Below are positions 13,925 through 26,751 of a DNA stretch of 64,000 nt, in pieces. A model generated the notes under the pieces. The model made no database searches. It saw nothing but the letters and a program-made list of their open reading frames with translations, and was not told the DNA's origin. This DNA is from Synanceia verrucosa (taxonomy: Eukaryota > Chordata > Actinopteri > Perciformes > Synanceiidae), in the NCBI GenBank assembly GCA_029721515.1, contig CM056561.1, positions 10,090,501 through 10,154,500 on the forward strand. Direction: 5' to 3'. The translations under genes and the position numbers were made by a program. How positions within the stretch are numbered: position 1 is the first letter of the stretch; each line of letters starts with the position of its first letter.

Positions 13925-14282
13925 AGGTCGTGTAGTGGTTAGCACTGTCGCCTCACAGCATGAAGGTAAAGGGTTCGAATCCCAGGCCCAGGGCCTTTCT
14001 GTGTGGAGTTTGCAAGTTCGCCCCGTGTCTGTGTGGGTTCTCTCCGGGTACTACGGCTTCCTCCCACCATCCAAAAACATGCATGGGGATTAGGTTAATT
14101 GGCTAATTTCAAAGTGTCCGTAAGTGTGAATGTGAGTGTGAGTGGTTGTCTGTCTCTATGTGTCCTGTGATGAACTGGAGACTTGTCCAGGGTGTACCCT
14201 GCCTTTCACCCTAAGACAGCTGGAATAGGCTCCAGCCCCCCCGCGACCCTATGAGGATAAGCAGTAGACAATGGATGGATGG
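13925..14282 (+). mobile_element. Full-length tRNA-derived SINE with target duplication
   Basis: The head carries RNA polymerase III promoter-like boxes: GTGTAGTGGTTAGCAC resembles an A box and GGGTTCGAATCCC a B box, as in tRNA genes. The body follows (TGTGTGGAGTTTGCAAG, then TCTCCGGGTACT) and the tail is ATGGATGGATGG. Exact 14-base copies of ATGTAATGTTATAC flank it at 13911-13924 and 14283-14296, the mark of LINE-driven retroposition. It is a SINE rather than a working tRNA gene because the acceptor and anticodon arms do not form. Confidence 0.92.
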
Positions 14283-15277
14283 ATGTAATGTTATACTCTC
14301 CTCTGGAAATGTTTCACAACTGCAAGAGCAGTGTTCTACAGTAAGTACATGCCTTGTCAACATCTTGAGGTAATGTAGGCTGGTATTCATCAAAAAGTGT
14401 GCTAGTTTTATTGCCTTGTGACAAATAAACAGCAACCAAATCCTATGTGTCACAAAATGAATTTAATTACCCACCGCCTGAAGCAATCACTGTGTGATGA
14501 CAAGCTTGACAATCACTTTCATCAAGACTAGTCGACAGGATTATGATGTGTAATTCTGCTCAAACGTATTCTACTCACACATAGACATTTTCCTTTCTTT
14601 TCGGGCATGATATATCTCACGTACAGCTGCTACAGTGTGATGAAACAGGTAGAACAGCTGGGTGTATAGCTGTTATCCCAATGTGCCAATGTGCTGCCAT
14701 GTGCAAGAAGATAAATGTTGAGCCTTGTGCAGAGCCAGCTGTCACTGCAGGCCAAGCTTCACATGGAAAATACAGTATATAGCATGCAGACTGCATTAGA
14801 AGCCTCTAGGAAACCTAGAGCTTATTTCCTGCAGGGTCGAGTTGAAAACATTTGTGTTGAGCTGTTAATACTCTCTGATGTGTTAAATTGGATCCCAACG
14901 TTAAGCAGTGAATCATCCCTAAAACACCACCAGGGTGGTTTGATAGAGGGCTGCATTTTTTAGGACTGTCATTTCAGCTATTTCCATTGCTCTAAGAAAA
15001 CGCAATCCATTCCAGCGTACAATACTTCAATAGTGCACTAATACAATAATACCTCCATTCTGATTTGGCTCTGACAGATTGGCAATAACTGCTTTGCTGA
15101 AGCATTATTGCAGATGCTGAATGGGAAGTGAGAGTCACCAATTCCCCACCGTGGTACTCCTGAGTCTGAGCAATAACAAAACAAGGCTAAATTAACTAGA
15201 TAAACTATTTGTTGGCACAGCTATGCAAGATAAACACAATTGTCACCGACCAGCAAGGACACACATTACACAGAAGC

Positions 15278-15280
<3 letters not shown>

Positions 15281-15319
<39 letters not shown>
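15281..15319. repeat. TA microsatellite
   Basis: An uninterrupted run of about 19 TA units. Confidence 0.95.
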
Positions 15320-15323
<4 letters not shown>

Positions 15324-16099
15324 TTTTATTATTCACATTGTCGACTAACTTTGTCTATATTTCCTAACAGTGCCTTTTTCCTAAAGATTTAATAGATTAA
15401 TGGGACAAAAGCAATGTCAATGAGCTTTGCAATTGGTGATCACTTTGAACATCCAACTGGTCAGCATCCTTTCTAAATAAATAATCACATCAGCAGCAGC
15501 ATGAAGTGATACCACCTCCTGTTCAGATGATAATACATGGACTGCTCACGACACAATACACAATACAACACAACAGGACAGTGTGGCGGGTCATGAAGTT
15601 ATGAATGACAGCATTGTGTCATCCTTTAGCAGCCAATATAAGCCCTTGTAGAACTCACAGTCCTGTATGTTGACAGGCTTCTGGATTAGTCATCCCTTTC
15701 TCCATAAAGCTTGAGTCATCACTTCAACACTGCAACCACGGCAACCAGTGGATGGTATAGAGACGCATGCACGCATACAGTTGACCAGTCAAGAACCAGA
15801 GCAGAGACGACGGTGAAAGCAGACAGAGAAAAGAAAGACTGAGAGAAAGGCTGCACGCAATATGCTAAGTAGTTGTAATTTGCATGAAAGAAAAAGATGA
15901 AGGAGGATGGAACAAAGGAATACAAAAGCCACTGAAGCTACAGCTACTAAAAGATGTGACCAAATTCAAATACAGGCAGGAAAAAAGAAAAACACAGGGA
16001 CTGCTGCTGAGAAACAGAAAATAGACGGAGATGACGGTCACAGTCAATGAGGCACGAAAGAGCAAAGAAAAAAAATGTGTTTGCATGGGAATTATAGCA

Positions 16100-16340
16100 A
16101 CGCACACTGTCGGCCGGGCGCACTAAATGAAAGAGTTTCTCTCCGCTGCACATTCCCCATCAGTCCCACCAAGAGGAACAGCAGGCCTAGGCGGCACAGA
16201 TGCCCCTGAGGTTAACTGTCCAATCAGTTGCTCCACTACCCATCTCCACGGAGACAGATTCAATGACATCATCGGGGTAAAGGCTAGTAGCGTACCACAA
16301 ACTGATAAGCAACCACGTGGCCGGTGTCATGACCCCACAG
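16100..16340. promoter_or_regulatory. GC-richer candidate regulatory segment
   Basis: This segment stands out from its AT-rich surroundings. It contains a CCAAT box (CCAATCAGTTG), a cyclic-AMP-response-like TGACATCATCG and an E-box CACGTGG within about 110 bases. This combination suggests a promoter or enhancer, but no adjoining exon was identified. This is inference from motifs alone. Confidence 0.3.
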
Positions 16341-16530
16341 GCGCAAACAAGACTGTTGGTATTATGTTGCTTGTTTCACTTCAGTCCATGCCATTTAATC
16401 TTCTAGATGTAATCCTTCTCGTAAGACTTTCACTTTTTTTCTTCTCCCTGTCTGTGACGTGATGGACAATAGAAAAAGTAGAAACTTAATTTAAAGGAAA
16501 TGTCCCTCTTATAATAAGTAATTGTGATGT

Positions 16531-16552
16531 TATCTAATATTAATATTAGATA
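16531..16552. repeat. 22-bp perfect AT palindrome
   Basis: TATCTAATAT and ATATTAGATA are exact reverse complements around a central TA. It is short enough to be chance in AT-rich DNA. Confidence 0.8.
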
Positions 16553-19500
16553 TCCATAAGTATAATAGTTTCTGTTTCTTCCAAAGCTTCTTTTAGCACT
16601 CATCATTCCAAAATGACCAACACCTAACTGCATTCACATAGTGTAAGTTGTCAGTTGATCGATGGAGGAGGTGACTGACGTCATACCAAGAGACACCAGC
16701 TGACTCACATTGTGCTAATGTACCTCTGATGCTGCCTGCAACTGAGCTAATACTGTAGCCACTTGTCCTTGTCATAGACACAGGATTTAGTTGTTATTTC
16801 TGTTGGGAACCCTATATTTAAACAAAAAGGATGTCTTGACATTATTTTAATCTAACTAAAAAGCAAGGACTCACTCTCAAGAGCCACTCATCCTATCTAC
16901 TTTATTCTTCATGCATGTATTGCTTTTCAGTATTTTTCTGAAATTGGTTTTAATTTGGTGAATTATAAGTTGCAATAAAGTCAAAGTAATCTGCTTTCTC
17001 AAATATACCAGGTTACTTTGTTATGCAATTATCAACATTCATCTAATGCCTCTAATGCCTACAAATTACATTGCAAACCTATTATGAGTTATGATCCTTA
17101 GGTATTTACACGTTTTAATACTATTTATGACATATACAGCAATATTTCTGCAATAACCTCTCCATATAGCAGCTGTCATTGATCCCACTCAGGATTCAAA
17201 TTGCTTTACTCGCAAGGGATTAACAGGAAATGAAGCATGCATGTACTGTAAAGCAGCATTAATGTTTGTGATTTGATCATATTGACATCAGCATGTTTAC
17301 TGTTCTATTAGAGTTGTATTAAGTCACTGCCAATTACAAATATTTTCATCTGTTGCTAGTTCACCATGAAAGAGGCAGACTGATAAAGTGGCTTCTGTTG
17401 ATACCAACCCTAACCATGTGTCACCAAATCAACCAGGATTGAAACTAGCTGATGCACTACAACTCACTGTTCTAGATTTATCACATTTTATCCCAAACAT
17501 AGGGGAAAATGGATTATTAAGTCTTTAATCATCAATTCAAATTGATTTTTTTTTTTTATAAGTGAGACAGGTTGTTGTCATCTTCACTATCACCAAATGA
17601 ATAAAACCATGGGCTGAAGCATTTTGTATTCAACACCATAGAATCGTGGATAAGTATAAAACTGTTTCTAACTCGTGTTGTTAGCATGTTGACTGAGACA
17701 ACGAAAATGATGTGTGATTTAACCATCAGATCATTGTGTGCATGCTACAGCAGCCTGTCACGCTCCGAGTCCATCTGTTCATTTGATAATACCAGCCTTG
17801 AGTTTTAATCTACAACTGGGTTGAGGTCATAGTTCTCTCTCTGTCTCACACACACAAACACACACAAACACACATACACACACACACAGGGGTGGGCATA
17901 ATACCACTGCTTGACTGGTTAAATTGGAACAGGAAGGATGCTGGGTGGGTGTGACTGGAGTTGGAGGCTGAAGTGTCTTACAGTCTTCTTGCAATGAATA
18001 TATTCAATAAAGTGTCTAAGTGTTGAGCAAGATGAAATTATTATTATATATTTGAATTCAAGAACATGATTGATATTCACCTTATTCATAATTTGTATCT
18101 GTATTTCATTGCTTCTGTGTAAATCTGAGACTCTTTAATTATTTCATTCATTTCAGCAGTGTCACCCGGCAGGAATATTGAGTGAAGCACTTCAAGCATA
18201 GAGGACAGACAGTGAAGCCCGTGAACTCTTCTGAGAACACAGCAGTGTACTGCTCTCTTCCATGACTTCAGAGATGCAGGAGCATCATTCTGAAATGAAA
18301 AAATGTGGAGGATGGGCGAGAACACTACCTCTGCAAAGCGACCGAGGGAAATCATGAAGTAGGTCAGACTGCTAATAAAAAAAAAAAGTTTGGGGTGGTG
18401 AGGTGAGGGGAAGAGAGGGAAGAGATGAGAACAGGCCTGTTGTAAACAGACGCAGAGATATAGCAGCAGATAGGAGCTGCCACTGATGACTGCTTCCCTT
18501 CCTCTGAGGAGGGTTGCCTGGAAACAAGACTTAAACAAATAAGAAAGAGTAGAGGAGAATGGAGATTTTACACAGAAGGCCTGAATAATAGTATGACTGA
18601 GGACTGAACTGTGTGACTTGCTTAAAAAACATCTTTTTGATTTATAGATATGACACTGTGAAGACAGACAGCAGCTTTATTAATGGCTCTCTGGCTGTCG
18701 ATCACCTTCATCATATTAAAGGCCCATCACCACATTACCCCAGAGGGATTGCACTAAGGTACACAGTAGTAGACAAAAGGTAATATATATATATAATTCT
18801 GGCAAAATGTTAAGGATAACTAGTGTGTAAGGATCCTTCAAAGCTAAAATTCTTTTGCAAGTGCAGTTCGCCAGCACACAGTGGTGTAGTCTGGTTAATT
18901 CTAGTGGGTATATTCTGAACCCATGTATGGCTGCATGAAGTATGCAGGGAATTTAGCCCCATGAAAAGAAATGTTACTGGCCCCCCTTAGTGGAAAATTT
19001 TGACACTGTTTTACATAAACCTATGCAGTGATATTTTTGACTATAATTCCCATATTCCTGAAAATGAATTCTAGTGGGTATAATGGCGTAAACCTGCGTA
19101 TCACGTACCTAGACTACACTATTGTCAGCACATTCTCAAAAGTGGGATAAAGAACATATAAAACATACATTTTCTATGTATGGTGCAGCTGTTACACAGC
19201 TGTAAATGTTAACATTCTAAATGTGTACCACTTTTATTTCCTGTTGCACTGTATGTGAATGAGTGAGGGAGTAAACATGGACCCAAGCTGTTTCCAACAA
19301 TGTAGTTCTGTTAAAAATGGTTGACAGGGAGTCTCAGCTCACAGCATTGTTTTCAGACGCAGTCAGCAGCTGTTTCTTTGTTTCCAACTGTAAATCTCAA
19401 AAAAAAAAAATGTGTTCAGTAATGTTGCTGTTAAATAGAGGCGAGCATTTAACAGCTAAGAGAGAGATTTCCCTCAGGAGTTGGTGGAGACCAAACCAGA

Positions 19501-19860
19501 GTTACAGGCCTACATCCACCAGGTGGACTCCAAGAAAATGATCATGTTTCTCCATAACTGCTGGATGTGTAAATAAGCAACTGTTTGCAAACTAAATTCC
19601 CATGTTAACTTAAAATGTTATGGCATATCTTTCACATTAAGTTGTTAATAATGAATTTCCAATATCAGGATAGTCCTATGATGTGAAAAAAAACTGTACA
19701 GCAACAATATCAATATCAATAAAAACTGATTTAACAAAAACAGGAATTCTCGTGTAAGCAGAATTATGTATCCTTTATTTATGCAGGGGAACCTTGTGAT
19801 TTATGATGAGCTTACTAAAAACTGATTGTTTTTTCACTGAAATAATATCTGTGTCCTATT

Positions 19861-20164
19861 CATCCATCCATTTTCTACCATATAGGAGCCTATCCCAGCT
19901 GTATTAGGGTGAAAGGCAGGGTACACCCTGGACAAGTCTCCAGTTCATCACAGGACACACAGAGACAACCACTCACACTCACATTCACACCTACAGACAA
20001 TTTAAATTAGCCAGTTAACCTAATCCCCATGCATGTTTTGAAGCCAGAGTACCCGGAGAGAACCCACACAGACACGCGGAGAACATGCAAACTCCACACA
20101 GAAAGGCCCCGGGCCTGGAATCGAACCGAGTACCTTCTTGCTGTGAGGTGACAGTGCTAATCAC
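19861..20164 (-). mobile_element. SINE copy on the minus strand with target duplication
   Basis: On the minus strand it shows the same order as the other copies: a degenerate GGTTCGATTCC B box, then TCTCCGGGTACTCTGG, then the tail of ATGGATGGATG. Nine-base repeats TGTCCTATT at 19852-19860 and 20165-20173 flank it. The head is slightly shortened compared with the copy at 27591. Confidence 0.88.
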
Positions 20165-21244
20165 TGTCCTATTGATGATGCAATAAAATATCTGCTGCCA
20201 AAATGTTAGGTAAGTGATTCCAGGGTGTTGTAGTGCCATTTGGCCAGCATAATAATAAGAGTCCTTTAACCCAGCTATAGTCATTTACACTGCAATGACA
20301 GTCAATCACTCTGAATCGTCCAGTGACTCTGTTGGTTCTACAGCAAAAACAGCAAAATAACACTTGTTTCTCAACGGAGACCATAATTAAAGGGCCCAGA
20401 GCCAAGTTTCTTTTTCGCTGTTCTGCCAACTCACAGAATAAACATTCATTAGATACAGCAGAGTGACTCCATCGGTCACAGTTGTCATTACAGCCAGAAA
20501 TACCAAGAGAAAGAGAACTTTCTACTTTCATTCTCGCATCTTTGAAGTACCAAAGAGCTCCACGACCCAACCCACATCTGTATTAGATCTGCATTTGATC
20601 TCTTTTGATTGCCATTCTGCTCACACTCACAACACGATTTTGCCCCTCCAGTTGTTGATTCATGCAGACACAAACAGGATGTGTCATGATGAGTACAGAA
20701 TTTAAATGGTTGTAAACCACACCCGTCTGGTATGACAAGTACAGTTATGATCTTGTTTGGAGCGCAGCAATTTATTTCATAATTGCCTCTCTCTGCTATC
20801 TGATTTAGATTTCCCTCTCTGCTGCTGTTGTCTCCCATTTCTCTCACACTCACACACATCACGGGCATAACGGTGGCTATAAACCTTCAAACATCATCCT
20901 ACTTTATTAGAGCATGGATGTTGGTTTTCCATTATTTCTCGTGAGCATGATAATAACATTCCTACCACATTAATTGCTGAAAAATGGGAGTGACAATTCT
21001 ACAACACAGTCAGATGAGGTAAGAAACACAAGGAATTCTAACGATTAGAGAGGTTAACAAACCAATTATTCCTACAGCACTGGAAATCTATGTGCACCAC
21101 AGACTGCATGTAAATAGTGAACGGAGCTATTGTGACGTCACCTGTTGGTTTGTGAACCATAATTCATTAAATGGACATCCTGTTGTATTATAACATAATT
21201 TAAACTAACCAATCAGCGTATAGAAAAGGGTCATTTTTCCCATG

Positions 21245-21345
21245 GACTTCAGTACAAACGACCTTCTTTTAGAAACCACCAGTATCGCCCCCTGCTGACC
21301 GTTAGAGAGAATGCAAGTTTAAGTTACTTCTGTATGGGCCCACTG
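21245..21345 (+). repeat. Dispersed repeat also present inverted at 25262-25345
   Basis: The stretch containing CAGTATCGCCCCCTGCTG followed by GTTTAAGTTACTTCTGTATG recurs in reverse orientation at about 25262-25345. The two copies differ at several positions. It is a fragment of an interspersed family, probably a DNA-transposon end, but its full length is not clear. Confidence 0.7.
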
Positions 21346-21589
21346 GTGTGCATACAACTACAACAAGTACAGTAGATCAGAATTCACAATTCCGTCTGTA
21401 AATTGTCCATTGTAATGAGCCATTACCATTGTAACATTGGATGCCCTGAAGGGTCCAAATGAAAGTATCATTTATCTCAGCAATGACTTCTTCCACAATC
21501 TTTCATATGATCTACAGAGACAGAGGTTACTGTGTTGTTGGTGTGTATGTTTAAGAGTGTGTATAAGACAGTGCAGCATTTGTGGGCAG

Positions 21590-21732
21590 CAGGAGCATCC
21601 TGCAGCAGTAGTAGCAGCGGCCTGCAGTACTTAGTGTCAAATATCTGCAGCAGCAGCAGCATCAGCATCCTTCAGCAGCAGCAACAGTGTCCTGCAGCAG
21701 CAGCATCATGCAGTAGCACTAGCAGGTCCTGA
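21590..21732. repeat. Imperfect GCA/CAG repeat with a longer CATCCTGCAGCAG unit
   Basis: Runs of CAG/GCA are broken at intervals by CATCCTGCAGCAG, CATCCTTCAGCAG and TGTCCTGCAGCAG, giving a compound repeat of about 140 bases. Open frames through it are simple repeat translations and not evidence of a protein. Confidence 0.8.
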
Positions 21733-23892
21733 AGTAATGGTAATGGTAATGGTGGAGCTCAGCACATTGTTTCTTTTCTCTACCCTCCCTGTTTCCATTG
21801 TATATCTCTTCTCTTATTCCTGTCCATATCTGTTGATCTGCTACAGTCCATCACCCTCTCTGTTTCTCTTCCCCTCTACAGCATGAGCATGAGCCACAAC
21901 AGGGCATCTGGGGACTTGCTGTGCCATTCAGCTAAATCTCTCCACCCAGCCCAGCACTTTCCCGGCAGATGCTGCTTTCTTCCTTAAATAGATAGGATGT
22001 AAGGCCGAATTAAGACGAGAAGCAACAGAGGGAGGGAGGGATAGCAGATGACGGAAGAGAGAGAGAGAGGATAAACAAGGAAAAAGCCAGTGAGGGTGGA
22101 TGCTCACATGAAAATAAGGAGAGCTGGGAAAAAATACAGAGGAATTAGTGGGCTACAGGATAGTACAAAAATTCAAAAATATATTTGGCTGGCAGTTCTG
22201 TTGATTAATGTGCACATAGTGTGGCAGTAAAAGCACAATGCAATAAAGAAACTAATGTGAGGTGAGGTAATGAAGCTGTGTTCAAAGAGAAGACAAGATG
22301 GGAGAGAGAGAGAACCAAAGGGGTGATCTTAGCGGTGCACTCACCCATGTGGGCTCGTTAATTCAATATAGAGTTACGATTACATTAATGACAATGTAAG
22401 ACACCAGCGGCTAGCCTTAATTTCATCAAGCAAGATTAAGAAAAGGACAGAAGCTCCAAGGGTATAAATGGATGCAAATGCGAAAGGCCCTGTTTTAAAA
22501 CTATTGGGTTGATTTACATAAATGATTGATCTGATATGAATGAATATACCACTCTTGTGTCTGTACACTAAATATGAAGCTGGAGGTAGCAGTCAGGTTA
22601 TCTTTGTAAGAAGATAGAAAACTGGGGAAAAAGCTTCACTTCTTGTGATTGAACAAGATCACGCAAGAATCACTGGATCAAATGTCAAACGAAATGACAT
22701 CTTTTGTATCAATGTTTGTATCCAGCTCTCCAGACAACGGACCAATCAGTGAGGAGCTCCAGCAGCTGGGGGCGTGGCTTAGTTGTGCAGTCCGTTGAGA
22801 CCATAATGTGAGACAATGTTACCAGATGTGTGATAATTATCATATGTACATACCATCGATAACCCCACAAAGGCCAAATTTACGATAATTTGACCGTTCT
22901 GTGAATGTGTGGTTGGAATGTGCTTGTCTCAGTCTGCCAGACAGCGTTTTTTGTGATCCCTGAAGGCATATGTTGTCATGTGACTTTTCCAGCCAAATTG
23001 TAGTTGGTTGATCATGAGATATGAGTGATTAGTTACAGAAAAAACAGTGTGATTGACTGTTTAAAACAGCAAACCTGCTGTGTCATTCCCTAACGGAAGG
23101 GGCCTTCAAGGCCTCAGGACTTTGCAGTTTGCACATCAATCCCCACTTGATATTTGTTTATGGGGACACATTAGTGTAAATAACTCTACATTTCCCACCT
23201 GACGACTCTGGTGTGAGACCATATGGAGAGGTGAAACAACGGCAGCCATCGTTGTCACCCTTTGCATGATCCATCTGTTCTCTCTTCTTGATGACAGAGT
23301 TCAGCCATTGAAGCAACTTTTCACACACTTCCCCAGTGCAGCTTTGTATCAGAGCCAATGTTTCTGGTGGTAGTAATCACATGGAGCGATCAAAGAGCAA
23401 TCAGTTTCCATGAGCTGATGTATCTCCTTGCCTCTGGCAAACTTGAAGCAATACCCACTACTCCATGTGGCAGCAGTCACACAAGCAATCACACAGCGAC
23501 TTGTTTCCCTCCAGTCTGCATGTGTGCTTCTGGCAAATCTAAAAGTGGAAGCAATCATAGCAAATAATCAACTAGCTACTATGTCTCTACTGAGCTGGAT
23601 TGTCTCAGTACTGAAGTAAAACTTGGGGCCATTACTATAATTATTTAATCAAACCTTCCCTGTGCTCTGAATTACTCCCAGCATTAATGAACCTGTAATA
23701 ATCAATCTATTTCAGTCTGACTGTTAGCATTTGAAGCTCCAAAACACATTAGCCTAGATGTTTGAACTATTACATTTCATTATTTTCTTTTTTCATAATA
23801 GGCTACACAAATTCCAAGTGGAAAAAGTGCATTCAATATAATCAATATTGCTGTTGACTGGGTGATGAGACAAACAACTAAAGACTAAAACA

Positions 23893-24172
23893 GGCATCCG
23901 ATGGACGCTCTTCTCATCACTCAAAAATCTAAGCTATGCAGATGATACTGTTCTCCTTTCACATACTCTTCAACACAGGCAAGAGAAAACATCCTGCCTT
24001 AATGAAACTGGTTAGAAGATAGGTTTGATGATAAACCTAAAGAAAACAGAAGAGCTTACCCTCAACATCCTAAATCCCTCACCAATTCAGGAGAAGATCT
24101 TCCAAAAATGGAGGAGACATATTTAGGTAGGACTGTCAGTTATGATGGGGACACAGATACACCTGTGAGCCC
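23893..24172 (+). pseudogene. Decayed non-LTR retrotransposon reverse transcriptase fragment
   Basis: Translation from 23893 gives GIRWTLFSSLKN, then LSYADDTVLLSHTLQ, then a stop codon, then GLMINLKKTEELTLN. After a frame change it gives ETYLGRTVSYDGDTD. The YADD box is the catalytic metal-binding motif of reverse transcriptases, and the GI-WTL, YADD, GL-IN-KKT, YLG order is that of RTE-like and related LINEs. The stop and the frameshift show it is dead. Only the palm region and a little more remain, so this is a fragment of an old insertion. Confidence 0.85.
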
Positions 24173-25010
24173 ACATGTGGAAAACCTCAAAACCTGCCAT
24201 ATGAAATAAAAACAACAAATGACAAAAAAAATTAAATACAAAAAAATGAAGAGCTGGAATATCCAAGTAGGTTCAGATTGAGTCAGAAAGACGGTGTGAG
24301 CTACTCTGAGGCTTCGTGTCCCTGCTGAAGTCTTTTCCCTGAGAAAATGCATAAATCTTGTACTAGTGCAATGCATGTAAACTTAAAAAAAATATTGATC
24401 TATGTTTTGGTCCAGTTACACTCTGTGCTACATTGAGCTGGGAATAAGCCATGGTTATAAATGTGCACTCATTCTGTTCTTCCAAACACACTGCGGTTGC
24501 TGCTGGAAACAATCCCAAGAGGACTCTTGTTCCCATGAAATGAATGGGACATCAAGCCAGTACATGCCTGCACGTTTACCAGAACTCCAATGTCCCCACC
24601 GTCTCTGTAATCACGATCCCACCCAACCTCTGTTGTGGCGGGTCAACAGGTCTAATGAAAGGAATCATGTAAACAATAAAATGTAATTAAACAATCAGGC
24701 AGTGGCTGTCACATAGAGACACACACACAAAACACACTGACCTGTTTGCCTGAGCTACTATGTGTGCTCAAGGGAATCCTCACTCCACAAACAACAAACT
24801 GCTTTAATGAACATGGCAGCGACCTGCGGACAAGTCTTGAAGACACACAGAGTCTCACTCTGGTTTGTGTCTGCGTCCTCACAAAGAAATGAGACACTGC
24901 TTCTTTTCCCTCTTCTCTCTCGCTTAATCTCCAATAAATCAGAAAAAAAATGGGAAATTAAAATAGTTGCTTCATTGCAGATTTGGATTAGAAAATTGAT
25001 ACCACATATT

Positions 25011-25920
25011 AACTTACAGCCAGCAGCCATTTAACTTAGCTTAGCATAAAGACAGGATGCGGGAGGGAAATACGGAAATGCCCGCAAGGCTAATGTGCTA
25101 GCATGGTGCTTAAAACACTTAAACAATGTTGAAATGGACACATTTCATCAGGTACTGATTACTGAAAATGACATGTAATGGACAAAACAACGCGCTAGCT
25201 GGGAGGCTGGCTGTTTCATCATTTCTGCTGTCTTTATCAGTGGGAAACACCAGGGTGTGTCGAGTCAAGCTCATACAGAAGTAACTTAAACTTCATTCTC
25301 TCCAACAGCCAGCAGGGGGCGATACTGGTCGTTTCAAAAAGAAGAAGAGAGGAGAGAAGCAGCACTGATGGTGTGAGCTCCTGTTTCCTTCACCTGAGGA
25401 GTCACAGTTTGCCTCTAAGTAACATTAGACACAATTAGCAGTCCAGTTAATATAACAGTTACGGAGGCCTATCGCTAACCAACCTAGCGTTAGCTGATAA
25501 CTTAGCGGCTGCTAAGTTACCTGTACCATTGCCAGGATGCTAACCTGTGTTGCATGTGTTAATGTGATGGTAACATTAGGTCTTCAGTCAAAGCCTAATA
25601 AAAAGTAAATGGGAACAAACTACACAGCATACGGTAACACTACTTTGAGGAGGATCAGTTCTTCACAGACAGGAAGGTAGATAGAGACAGAGATATATAT
25701 TACACTGGTACCGTTAGCATAGCAACCACTATGTTAAAAGCTAACTATAGCACCAGCAAGCTAGCTTGTTTAGCGAACTGGAATGCTAATTATGGCTCAA
25801 CATAATGTTGGTCAGACCATCAGCGCTGCTCCTCTTCAAGCTGTAATTAACAGCAGAGACCTGTCAATCAACTCTATGGTCTTTATGCTAAACTAAGCTA
25901 ACTGACTCCTGGCTGTAGTT
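25011..25920. mobile_element. Possible 0.9-kb DNA element bounded by inverted repeats
   Basis: About 42 bases at 25011-25053 (with TTAGCTTAGCATAAAGAC) are matched in inverted form at 25879-25920 (GTCTTTATGCTAAACTAAGC), with a few mismatches and one small gap. Such pairs commonly bound non-autonomous transposons. The interior includes the dispersed repeat at 25262-25345 and no coding sequence. It could instead be two separate copies of one short repeat lying in opposite directions. Confidence 0.5.
25262..25345 (-). repeat. Second copy of the 21.25-kb dispersed repeat
   Basis: The reverse complement contains GACCAGTATCGCCCCCTGCT and GTTTAAGTTACTTCTGTATG, matching 21245-21345 with several substitutions. 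Confidence 0.7.
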
Positions 25921-26751
25921 TTATATATAGCATACAGACAGAAGAGAAAAACACTGACTCAGTTTTCTGTCTGCTTGAGCTGCTTAATTCTTACTTTCTC
26001 TACAAGCATCACCTGTTTTATTCATTTCTCTCTCTCTTTGCCTCCCTCAGGCATCTCATCTACGCCTGCTGGCAGGCTAATGTCCTAACTGTCCTGTAAG
26101 CATCCCACTTAATCCTCTGATGGGAATATTGGCTCAGTTCCACTCTCATCCACCCAGGCTAATGTCTGTAGCTGCCTGGTATATCTGTGTTAATGCATGT
26201 GTATGTGTGGCAGTCGCCATATCTGTCCCACCCAAACCACTTTGATCACATCTAAAGACATTTTATATTATAATCAAACACCAACTATCTTCAGGTGCCT
26301 CATTTATCAAAACAAGCACGGAACAGGTTCTAATTATCATATATCTAAAACATACCCACACGTTTACACAGAGAACACTGATGATTCTCATATGCATCTA
26401 CATGAGCACGTCCAGGTCACATGGTCAATCATATCTCTCTGAAAGTCCCATTAGCCTTGACGTGGCTTATGTTTAATTGTGGGGGAAAAAAGTAGCAACT
26501 GAGAAAGATAAAGATAGGAAACATCACGGTTCAGAGACTGTAGTATCACATTTGCAAATGTGCAACACCCCAGCTTGGAGCACGTTGTGAACTGTTCTGT
26601 ACAATGCATACAATTAGCTTGCTTAGAGTGCAATAGGTGCCAGGTTCAAATCCCAGATGAGCCCTGAAAGGGGAAGTGCTGTTTTTTTACAAACTGGTCC
26701 TTATTTCTGGGATAAAATACTGTCATTTACTCAACCATTTCACTTTGGAGT

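Larger units (their letters stand above)
14297..19851. other. Non-coding stretch with microsatellites and one GC-rich island
   Basis: No coding exon is supported. It contains a TA microsatellite at 15281-15319, a CA-rich tract at 17845-17889, a 22-bp perfect palindrome at 16531-16552 and a GC-richer segment at about 16100-16340. A minus-strand open frame near 18086-18538 runs through simple purine/pyrimidine-rich sequence and does not look like a gene. Confidence 0.55.
20174..23892. other. Non-coding stretch with repeats
   Basis: No gene is supported. Recognisable items are the dispersed repeat at about 21245-21345 (see its entry), an imperfect GCA-rich tract at 21590-21732, and purine-rich GAGA tracts at 22020-22080. 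About 22730-22880 looks like another fish interspersed repeat (GAGCTCCAGCAGCTGGGGG), which I recall from fish genomes but could not delimit. Confidence 0.5.
24173..26699. other. Non-coding stretch with an inverted-repeat pair
   Basis: No gene is supported. It holds inverted-repeat arms at 25011-25053 and 25879-25920 and the second copy of the 21.25-kb repeat inside them. A tRNA B-box-like GGTTCAAATCCC at about 26643 is probably a SINE scrap. Confidence 0.5.

Noticed and set aside
13925..13990. tRNA gene suggested by A- and B-box-like sequences
   Set aside because: The boxes belong to a SINE with a 360-base body, ATGG tail and target duplications; no cloverleaf with paired acceptor stem forms.
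18086..18538. 150-codon open frame on the minus strand
   Set aside because: It runs through purine/pyrimidine-rich simple sequence, has no motif, and its composition does not look coding.
20169..20868. Overlapping minus-strand open frames of 126 and 133 codons
   Set aside because: One overlaps the SINE border, they conflict with each other, and neither shows a family motif or supporting splice structure.
21883..21935. Possible plus-strand exon after a CTCTACAG acceptor
   Set aside because: It gives only 17 codons before a stop, with no known protein match and no partner exon.
26635..26690. B-box-like GGTTCAAATCCC as a Pol III gene
   Set aside because: No A box at the right distance and no stem; probably a SINE scrap.
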